Shown here piece after piece: positions 58,001 to 64,000 of a DNA stretch of 64,000 bases. Positions within the stretch are counted from its first letter, which is position 1. Every line of letters starts with the position of its first letter. Under the pieces are notes generated by a model. The model was not told where the DNA came from. It worked only from the letters and a program-made list of their open reading frames with translations, and ran no database searches. The stretch lies in contig CANMQX010000007.1 in assembly GCA_947500135.1 (NCBI GenBank), positions 62,001-126,000 on the forward strand. The letters run 5' to 3'. This DNA comes from an uncultured Paracoccaceae bacterium (GTDB lineage Bacteria; Pseudomonadota; Alphaproteobacteria; Rhodobacterales; Rhodobacteraceae). The position numbers and the translations under genes were made by a program.

Positions 58001-58399
58001 TTACAACCAATCGCGTAGGATTGGGATCAGCGGAATATCAGCGGCGGGCATGGGGTAATCGCGCAACGCGCTTGGCCTGACCCATTTCAGCGTTTGATTT
58101 TCACGCGACTGCGGGACTCCGTCCCATTTGCGGCAGGCGAACAGTGGCATCAGCAGATGAAAATCAGCATAGGCATGACTGGCAAATGTCAGGGGCGCCA
58201 GACAGGACGCCCATGTATCGATGCCCAGCTCTTCCTGCAGCTCACGGATGAGCGCCGCTTCGGGGGTTTCGCCCGGTTCCACTTTGCCGCCGGGAAACTC
58301 CCACAGACCGGCCATGGATTTCCCTTCGGGGCGTTGCGCCAATAGGACCCGCCCATCCGGGTCGATCAGGGCAACTGCCGAAACCAGAACGACCTTCAT
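58001..58399 (-). CDS. mutT: 8-oxo-dGTP diphosphatase MutT-type Nudix hydrolase
   Basis: A 132-residue MutT-like enzyme cleansing oxidised nucleotides. The Nudix box is GGKVEPGETPEAALIRELQEELGI, and LLAQRPEGKSMAGLWEFPGG is the MutT-type lead-in. The frame is open far upstream through argJ, but the ATGA overlap with the argJ stop gives start 58399 and the family N terminus VSAVALIDPDGRVLLAQR. Confidence 0.92.
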   Translation of the reverse strand: MKVVLVSAVALIDPDGRVLLAQRPEGKSMAGLWEFPGGKVEPGETPEAALIRELQEELGIDTWASCLAPLTFASHAYADFHLLMPLFACRKWDGVPQSRENQTLKWVRPSALRDYPMPAADIPLIPILRDWL

Positions 58400-59610
58400 G
58401 ACCGGTAGTCTGCGTTGATCTGGATATAGCCATGGGTCAGATCGCAGGTCCAGACCGTGCTCGTGCCATTGCCCAATCCCATATCCACCGCGATCGCCAA
58501 TTCGGCGTTCTTCATATAGGCGGCACCGGCCTCTTCGGTATAGTCGGGCGCGACCCAACCATTTTCGGCGACCAGAATGTCCCCAAACCGGATGCACAGA
58601 CGGTCACGATCTGCGACAGCCCCGGATTTACCTACCGCCATCACGACGCGGCCCCAATTCGGATCCTCGCCCGCGATGGCGGTCTTGACCAGTGGCGAAT
58701 TGGCGATGGCCAGCGCAACCTTGCGCGCGTCATCATCATTGGTTGCAGAGGTCACGTCGACGGTAACGAATTTCGTGGCGCCCTCACCATCGCGCACAAC
58801 CTGATGTGCCAGATCAAGCATCACGCTGTGTAGCGCATCTGCAAAAGTCGCGTTGTCGGTGACATCAACACCAGATGCACCCGTGGCACCCATCATCAAC
58901 GTGTCAGACGTCGATGTATCGCTATCCACCGTGATGCAGTTAAACGTCTTGGCATTCAGATCAGTCAGCAGCGCCTGTAGCCGATCTTGCCCAATCACCG
59001 CGTCAGTAAAGATATAGACCAGCATCGTCGCCATATCGGGGGCGATCATGCCTGATCCCTTGGCGATTCCGGCAATCTTGACGGGCTTTCCACCGACGTC
59101 AATCGAGGCACACGCCCCTTTGGGAAACGTGTCGGTGGTCATAATCGCCTTTGCAGCGGCGTTCAGCCCGTCGGCTGCCTGATCGGCGGCAAGCGCTTCC
59201 ACCTTGGCCACGATCCGGTCATGCGGTAGCGGTTCGCCGATGACGCCGGTCGAGGCCGTGAAGATGCGGTCCTGTTCAATACCCAATGCCCCGCCAACGG
59301 CCTGGCAAATGGCGGCAACGCTTCCGTCACCATGGCGGCCGGTGAAAGCATTGGAATTACCCGAATTCACCACAATTGCCGCCCCGCCGGTAGGGTCACC
59401 CCCAAGCTTGGACTGGCAATCCAACACATTGGCCGACCGAGTGGCGGATTGGGTGAAAACACCTGCAATCGCACTACCCGGGGCCAAAACGGCCAGCATC
59501 ACGTCGGTACGGCCAGCATAACGGACGCCAGCGGCGGCTGTCGCAAAGGTCACGCCATCAATCGCCGGCAACGCGGCAATCTGCGATGGCGCCAGCGGTG
59601 AAACGGGCAT
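58396..59610 (-). CDS. argJ: Glutamate N-acetyltransferase / amino-acid acetyltransferase ArgJ
   Basis: A 404-residue bifunctional arginine-pathway enzyme that recycles the acetyl group from N-acetylornithine to glutamate. It matures by self-cleavage; the site is in KGSGMIAPDMATML, with T195 becoming the nucleophile. NSGNSNAFTG and GEDPNWGRVVMAVG are further hallmarks, and YIQINADYRS ends the chain as in the family. It lies between ppiC and mutT on the same strand, 5 nt from the parvulin stop. Confidence 0.96.
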   Translation of the reverse strand: MPVSPLAPSQIAALPAIDGVTFATAAAGVRYAGRTDVMLAVLAPGSAIAGVFTQSATRSANVLDCQSKLGGDPTGGAAIVVNSGNSNAFTGRHGDGSVAAICQAVGGALGIEQDRIFTASTGVIGEPLPHDRIVAKVEALAADQAADGLNAAAKAIMTTDTFPKGACASIDVGGKPVKIAGIAKGSGMIAPDMATMLVYIFTDAVIGQDRLQALLTDLNAKTFNCITVDSDTSTSDTLMMGATGASGVDVTDNATFADALHSVMLDLAHQVVRDGEGATKFVTVDVTSATNDDDARKVALAIANSPLVKTAIAGEDPNWGRVVMAVGKSGAVADRDRLCIRFGDILVAENGWVAPDYTEEAGAAYMKNAELAIAVDMGLGNGTSTVWTCDLTHGYIQINADYRS

Positions 59611-59615
59611 TGTTC

Positions 59616-60467
59616 TTATTCCAGTTCCAACAAGTCAATCTGTTCGATGATGTTGGGGTCGAAATCACCCGCCTCTGGTTTCACCACAGTCGCACCAGCT
59701 GCCAATTCTTCCAAACGGGCGGTGACTGCGGCTTCCTGCAATTCACCAACCAGCTGGCGGCGCATATCTTCCAATGTCGGCTTCGCCTGAACCCGTTCTT
59801 CATTCAGGGTGGCTACATGCCAGCCGAACTGGGTTTCGAACGGGTCAGAGACTTGACCCGCTTCAAGCGATGTGATCGCAGTCTCAAATTCAGGAACCAT
59901 CGCACCGGGGCCAAACCAGCCCAAGTTGCCGCCATTCGGACCAGTCGGGCCGGTGGATACGTCACGGGCCACATCAGCAAAGGCTCCACCATCATCAATA
60001 CGCTGCTTGGCAGCGTTGGCCTCTTCCTCTGTTTCAACCAACAGATGCGAGGCATTAAACTCAATCACATCCTCAATATCGGCAAACCGTTCGTCATAGG
60101 CCGCTTGCACGGCTTCTTCGGTCACAGCGTCCGTCGAAATGTCGGTGATCACCTCATTCGCCATCATGGAGCGGCGTTCGTTCTGCAAGGATACCTCAAT
60201 GCCTGGGGGCACTGTTTCAAGCTGATCAGCCAGAAGCTGCTGTTGGATCAATTGATCAACCAGACCGTCAAACAGGACCTCGTTTGGAAACTGCGTATAT
60301 TGCTGTGGCAACTGACCGCGGGCGATGATCAGATGGCCAACTGTGATCTCTGTGTCACCGACTGTGGCCACAACTGTATCGGCGGTCACCTCGTCCTGTG
60401 CTGTAGCCGCTGTCGATAGAAAAACAGTCAGCGCGGCTGACCCCAAAACTGTAACATGTTTCAGCAT
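59616..60467 (-). CDS. Parvulin-type peptidyl-prolyl isomerase, exported
   Basis: A 283-residue periplasmic PpiC/SurA-type foldase. A signal peptide (residues 1-23, ending STAATAQ) is followed by a helical chaperone part and one rotamase domain: NASHLLVETEEEANAAKQRI and GGNLGWFGPGAMVPEFETA, with TQFGWHVATLNEER. The acidic C terminus is short. It is divergent from secA, a fitting neighbour since both serve protein export. 184 bp separate the two starts, in which I see no clear promoter. Confidence 0.92.
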   Translation of the reverse strand: MLKHVTVLGSAALTVFLSTAATAQDEVTADTVVATVGDTEITVGHLIIARGQLPQQYTQFPNEVLFDGLVDQLIQQQLLADQLETVPPGIEVSLQNERRSMMANEVITDISTDAVTEEAVQAAYDERFADIEDVIEFNASHLLVETEEEANAAKQRIDDGGAFADVARDVSTGPTGPNGGNLGWFGPGAMVPEFETAITSLEAGQVSDPFETQFGWHVATLNEERVQAKPTLEDMRRQLVGELQEAAVTARLEELAAGATVVKPEAGDFDPNIIEQIDLLELE

Positions 60468-60651
60468 TATACGATCCCTTGATAGCCCGCATCAGTGCGT
60501 GGCGTTGACACTGCATATCCGGCCCCTTACATCCCTTGAATGCCTCAGAGGGGGCTGGTCTTGGCCCTTTGTATGTGGCCTGCGAGGGGCCTACAAGCGA
60601 CCTCCTCTCAAATAGATGTCAGACAGGCGCAGCTGCGCCGCCGGAGTGAAT

Positions 60652-63366
60652 ATGCTGGGTATCGGAACGATCGCCAAAAAGGTGTTTGGCACCCCTAATG
60701 ACCGCAAGGTCAAATCGGTGCGCCCTCTTGTCGAAAAGATCAATGCGCTTGAACCCGAATACGAGGCGCTGACCGACGAAGCCATCAAGGAAAAGACGGA
60801 AAACCTGGCGCAGCGGGCGATGAAAGGCGAAAGCCTTGATAATCTGCTGCCAGAGGCATTTGCCAATTGTCGCGAGGCGGCGAAACGGGCCCTTGGTTTG
60901 CGCGCCTTCGACACCCAGCTGGTCGGCGGCATTTTTCTGCATCAGGGCAACATTTCCGAAATGAAAACCGGCGAGGGTAAGACCCTTGTCGCGACCTTTC
61001 CGGCCTATCTGAATGCGCTGACCGGCAAGGGTGTGCATATCGTCACCGTAAACGATTATCTGGCGCGCCGCGATGCGGAATGGATGAGCAAGGTTTACGG
61101 CGCATTGGGCCTGACCACCGGTGTCGTTGTGCCGCAACAACCAGATGATGAAAAAAAGGCGGCTTACGCCTGCGACGTGACCTATGCCACCAATAATGAG
61201 CTGGGCTTCGATTATCTGCGCGACAACATGAAATCCGAACTGGACCAGATGTATCAGCGTCACCACAGCTTCGCCATCGTGGACGAGGTGGACAGCATTC
61301 TGATCGATGAGGCGCGGACCCCTCTGATCATTTCCGGCCCTGCCCAGGACCGCAGCGAAATGTACGCTAAGATCAACGAAATCGCGCCAGAGATTGACGA
61401 CGCGCATTTCACGCTGGACGAAAAAACGCGGCAGGCCACCTTTACCGATGAAGGCAATGACTGGCTCGAAGAACGGCTTGCCCAGGTTGAACTGCTGCCC
61501 GAGGGGCAGACGCTTTATGACCCAGAGAGCGCGACGCTGGTCCACCACGTCAATCAGGCGCTGCGGGCGCATAAGCTATTCACCAAGGACAAAGACTACA
61601 TCGTGCGCGATGATGAGGTCGTGCTGATTGATGAGTTCACCGGTCGGATGATGGCGGGCCGTCGCCTGTCCGACGGGCTGCATCAGGCAATCGAGGCCAA
61701 GGAGCATGTATCGATCAAACCTGAAAACGTGACCCTCGCCTCTGTCACGTTCCAGAACTATTTCCGGCTATACGACAAGCTGTCTGGCATGACCGGTACG
61801 GCGCTGACCGAAGCCGAAGAATTCCAGCAGATCTATGGTTTGGGTGTGGTCGAAATCCCGACGAACCGCCCCATCGCCCGCGCCGATGAAAATGACCAGG
61901 TCTACCGCACCGCCCGCGAGAAATTTGAAGGCGTGGTAGCCGAGATCAAGAAAGCTCATGAAAACGGCCAGCCGATCCTTGTGGGCACGACATCGATCGA
62001 AAAATCCGAACATCTTGCTAATCTACTTAAGGCTGAAGGGATCACCTTCAACGTACTCAACGCGCGCCTGCATGAACAAGAGGCGCAGATCATTGCTGAC
62101 GCCGGTAAACTGGGCGCGGTGACCATCGCGACAAACATGGCAGGTCGTGGGACAGACATTCAGCTTGGTGGCAACGTGGAAATGCGCGTGCTGCAGGCCA
62201 TGGCCGAAGATCCCGAGGCTGATCCAGAAGTACTGCGTAGCCGGATCGAAGCCGAAGTTGCGGACGAAAAGGAAAAGGTAAAAGCCGCTGGTGGTCTGTT
62301 TGTTTTGGCCACGGAACGGCATGAAAGTCGCCGGATCGACAACCAGTTGCGCGGTCGCTCCGGCCGTCAGGGCGATCCGGGTCGGTCCTCGTTCTTCCTG
62401 TCACTCGAAGACGATCTGATGCGCATCTTCGGATCCGAACGGCTGGACAAGGTGTTGTCGGGGCTGGGGATGAAAGAAGGCGAAGCGATTGAACACCCTT
62501 GGGTGAACAAATCGCTGGAACGCGCGCAGGCCAAGGTCGAAGGGCGCAACTTTGACATCCGCAAACAGCTTTTGAAATTCGACGATGTGATGAATGATCA
62601 GCGTAAGGTGATTTTTTCGCAGCGGCGCGAAATCATGGAAGCAACGGATCTTGGCGAAATCGTGCAGGACATGCGCCATCAGGTCATCGATGATCTGGTT
62701 GCAGACTATATGCCTGCGAAAACCTATGCGGATCAATGGGATACCGAAGGTCTCTATGCGGCGGTTATCCGTGACATCGGCGTTGATGCGCCGGTGATGG
62801 CGTGGGCCGAGGAAGAAGGCGTTGATGATGAAGCCATGCGCGAAAGGCTGGAAGAAGCCTCTGACGCATTCATGGCAGAGAAGGCCGAAGCCTTCGGTCC
62901 GGAAACCATGCGGAATATTGAAAAGCAACTGTTGTTGCAGACGATTGATGCGAAATGGCGTGAACACTTGCTGACGCTGGAACATCTGCGTTCGGTCGTT
63001 GGATTCCGTGGTTATGCGCAGCGTGATCCTCTGAACGAATACAAGACCGAGGGGTTTCAACTGTTTGAACGGCTTCTGGATGGGCTGCGCGTAGATGTAT
63101 CGCAAAAACTTGGCCAGATTCGTCCAATGTCGGAAGAAGAACAATCTGCCCTGATCGCGCAGCTGCGCGAACAGCAAGAACAGGCAGCCAAGGCAGCGGC
63201 CCCTTCCCCTGCCCCAGCAGCGGCGCCAAGTCTGGACAAGCCTAATGCGCCAAAGGAAGGGTTCGACGAAAACGACCCACAAACATGGGGTAATCCAGGG
63301 CGAAATGACAGCTGCCCATGTGGATCTGGCAAGAAGTTCAAGCATTGCCACGGACGGCTTGCCTGA
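60652..63366 (+). CDS. secA: Protein translocase ATPase SecA
   Basis: A 904-residue motor driving preproteins through SecYEG. Walker A GEGKT is at 107-111 ([13 protein letters not shown]), the DEAD-like segment is [21 protein letters not shown], and [10 protein letters not shown] and [12 protein letters not shown] mark the second nucleotide domain. The C-terminal zinc site is [14 protein letters not shown], which binds SecB. GGAG (60643-60646) supports the start at 60652 rather than the in-frame 60616. Confidence 0.98.
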   Translation: MLGIGTIAKKVFGTPNDRKVKSVRPLVEKINALEPEYEALTDEAIKEKTENLAQRAMKGESLDNLLPEAFANCREAAKRALGLRAFDTQLVGGIFLHQGNISEMKTGEGKTLVATFPAYLNALTGKGVHIVTVNDYLARRDAEWMSKVYGALGLTTGVVVPQQPDDEKKAAYACDVTYATNNELGFDYLRDNMKSELDQMYQRHHSFAIVDEVDSILIDEARTPLIISGPAQDRSEMYAKINEIAPEIDDAHFTLDEKTRQATFTDEGNDWLEERLAQVELLPEGQTLYDPESATLVHHVNQALRAHKLFTKDKDYIVRDDEVVLIDEFTGRMMAGRRLSDGLHQAIEAKEHVSIKPENVTLASVTFQNYFRLYDKLSGMTGTALTEAEEFQQIYGLGVVEIPTNRPIARADENDQVYRTAREKFEGVVAEIKKAHENGQPILVGTTSIEKSEHLANLLKAEGITFNVLNARLHEQEAQIIADAGKLGAVTIATNMAGRGTDIQLGGNVEMRVLQAMAEDPEADPEVLRSRIEAEVADEKEKVKAAGGLFVLATERHESRRIDNQLRGRSGRQGDPGRSSFFLSLEDDLMRIFGSERLDKVLSGLGMKEGEAIEHPWVNKSLERAQAKVEGRNFDIRKQLLKFDDVMNDQRKVIFSQRREIMEATDLGEIVQDMRHQVIDDLVADYMPAKTYADQWDTEGLYAAVIRDIGVDAPVMAWAEEEGVDDEAMRERLEEASDAFMAEKAEAFGPETMRNIEKQLLLQTIDAKWREHLLTLEHLRSVVGFRGYAQRDPLNEYKTEGFQLFERLLDGLRVDVSQKLGQIRPMSEEEQSALIAQLREQQEQAAKAAAPSPAPAAAPSLDKPNAPKEGFDENDPQTWGNPGRNDSCPCGSGKKFKHCHGRLA

Positions 63367-63433
63367 AACTTGACATAATTGGGTCACCGTAAGGCCCAGT
63401 ACCGGTCCTGCTGAAGACACCGTTTCTTGGAAC

Positions 63434-63453
63434 ACCCAATAGTTGAATTGGGT
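63434..63453 (+). repeat. Inverted repeat ACCCAAT-N6-ATTGGGT after secA
   Basis: Perfect 7-bp arms lie 18 bp before the next gene; a third ATTGGGT copy is at 63378-63384, within a TTGACA-containing stretch. No T run follows, so it is not a terminator. It may be an operator or a weak RNA hairpin controlling the following gene. Confidence 0.4.
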
Positions 63454-63471
63454 AGGCGAAGGAGACCGGGG

Positions 63472-64000
63472 ATGGCTCTTACGCGCAAACTCGCTTTTGC
63501 GATTTTGGCAGCGGCAATGGTATTGGGCTTTGGTTTGTTGTTGCAAAACGGCAGCCAGGCCAACGAACGGGCCGTCCGAAAGGCCAGCCAGCCAACCGCC
63601 AGCTACGTGAATGGTGTGATGATGGCGCGGGATGCGTCAGGGAATGCTGTTTTTGGGGTGCCAGAAGCCGTTGGCGCACCAAAGTCGATGCCAATTGCCA
63701 ACATCCAGACCGTGGCCGCCGTCGATACCCAGTTTCAAGAGATGGAAGCCCCCCGGATTGGTTTTGTTCCCGGTTCTCCACTAGATGGCTGCAAGTCAGT
63801 CCTTTCTGCAACACATCAGCTTGCCGCGATGGTGCAGTTGGATATTCAATCACCCTGCCACACCGGTGCCGATTTTGTCGTCTGGCATCAGGGCATGGCC
63901 TTTTCGGGTCGCACCGATGATGACGGGAATGCGACCGTAAGGACGCCCGCATTGGACCCGAACGCCACATTCATCGTGACCTTTGATAATATAGAAGCGG
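63472..64000 (+). CDS. Unrecognised exported or membrane-anchored protein, N-terminal part (cut by window end)
   Basis: An open frame of 176 codons that runs off the window. GGAG (63461-63464) precedes the ATG. Residues about 6-24 (KLAFAILAAAMVLGFGLLL) are a hydrophobic signal or anchor, followed by a polar linker and a domain with two Cys (PLDGCKSVL and SPCHTGADFV). The last part includes HQGMAFSGRTDDDGNATVRTPAL, which resembles an extracellular beta domain. I do not recognise the family. Its place after secA suggests an envelope role, without further proof. Confidence 0.7.
   Translation, partial: MALTRKLAFAILAAAMVLGFGLLLQNGSQANERAVRKASQPTASYVNGVMMARDASGNAVFGVPEAVGAPKSMPIANIQTVAAVDTQFQEMEAPRIGFVPGSPLDGCKSVLSATHQLAAMVQLDIQSPCHTGADFVVWHQGMAFSGRTDDDGNATVRTPALDPNATFIVTFDNIEA

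Noticed and set aside
59586..60419. 277-codon plus-strand frame opposite the parvulin gene
   Set aside because: The minus-strand frame carries a signal peptide and rotamase domain; this one has no protein-like features.
60325..60615. Possible SecM-like leader ORF ending just before secA
   Set aside because: Most of it is antisense to the parvulin gene, and it shows no arrest-like motif or ribosome site.
62401..63546. Long minus-strand open frame (381 codons) opposite secA
   Set aside because: It lies antisense to a certain secA gene, has no family resemblance and has the composition of a frame shadow.
1..64000. Mobile elements, prophage, CRISPR arrays, tRNA or rRNA genes
   Set aside because: Searched by eye on both strands; no transposase, integrase, phage gene, repeat-spacer array or cloverleaf-like sequence was recognised.

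Overview
The window reads as a chromosomal segment of a marine-type alphaproteobacterium, most likely Rhodobacteraceae (Roseobacter group). The basis is moderately high GC, the gene orders (rimP-nusA-ylxR-infB; ppiC-argJ-mutT divergent from secA; comF-grxC-nitrilase-marR converging on ubiG), a ferrochelatase and MaeB of alphaproteobacterial type, and heavy investment in peptide-type ABC transporters. The genus cannot be named from the sequence alone. No prophage, insertion sequence, CRISPR array, tRNA or rRNA was recognised. Genes are packed tightly, with many ATGA stop/start overlaps and several convergent pairs whose 3' ends overlap.

Layout. 1-8.7 kb: the 5' part of mutS (cut by the window start), then maeB (malic enzyme with phosphotransacetylase-like tail) coupled to a PfkB sugar kinase, msrA, a class IV aminotransferase overlapping a sulfotransferase-like gene, a GNAT acetyltransferase and argG. 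8.7-18.3 kb: a membrane protein, two Nudix hydrolases, hslO (Hsp33), CCA tRNA nucleotidyltransferase, a LysE-type exporter, a probable heterodimeric ABC exporter and a TrmA/RlmD-type RNA methyltransferase. 18.3-24.1 kb: a cell-envelope and signalling group of two L,D-transpeptidase-fold proteins, a CAP-domain lipoprotein, a cytoplasmic eukaryotic-type Ser/Thr kinase and a methyl-accepting chemotaxis protein. 24.1-30.2 kb: hemH, a BioC/NDUFAF5-like methyltransferase, comF-grxC-nitrilase-marR, ubiG and prolyl iminopeptidase.

30.2-47.1 kb is the accessory heart of the window. Two complete peptide-type ABC importers (one with its two ATPases fused) flank a divergent gamma-glutamyltransferase-family plus DUF1028 pair. 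The second importer operon continues into a GntR regulator, an amidase and a three-centre CDGSH iron-sulfur protein. Together they look like an uptake-and-hydrolysis island for an unidentified amide or peptide compound.

47.1-52.8 kb is the rimP-nusA-ylxR-infB transcription/translation operon. Its leader has a plausible promoter overlapped by three 11-bp-phased GTCCGAC repeats, a hairpin covering a ribosome site, a short leader ORF and an intrinsic terminator just before rimP. These elements suggest attenuation control. 52.8-58 kb: a dimethylglycine-dehydrogenase-like flavoprotein divergent from a non-pyrrolysine MttB-family methyltransferase with a LysR regulator, suggesting methylated-amine (betaine-like) demethylation. 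58-64 kb: mutT, argJ, a parvulin PPIase, secA and a partial, unrecognised, exported or membrane-anchored protein.
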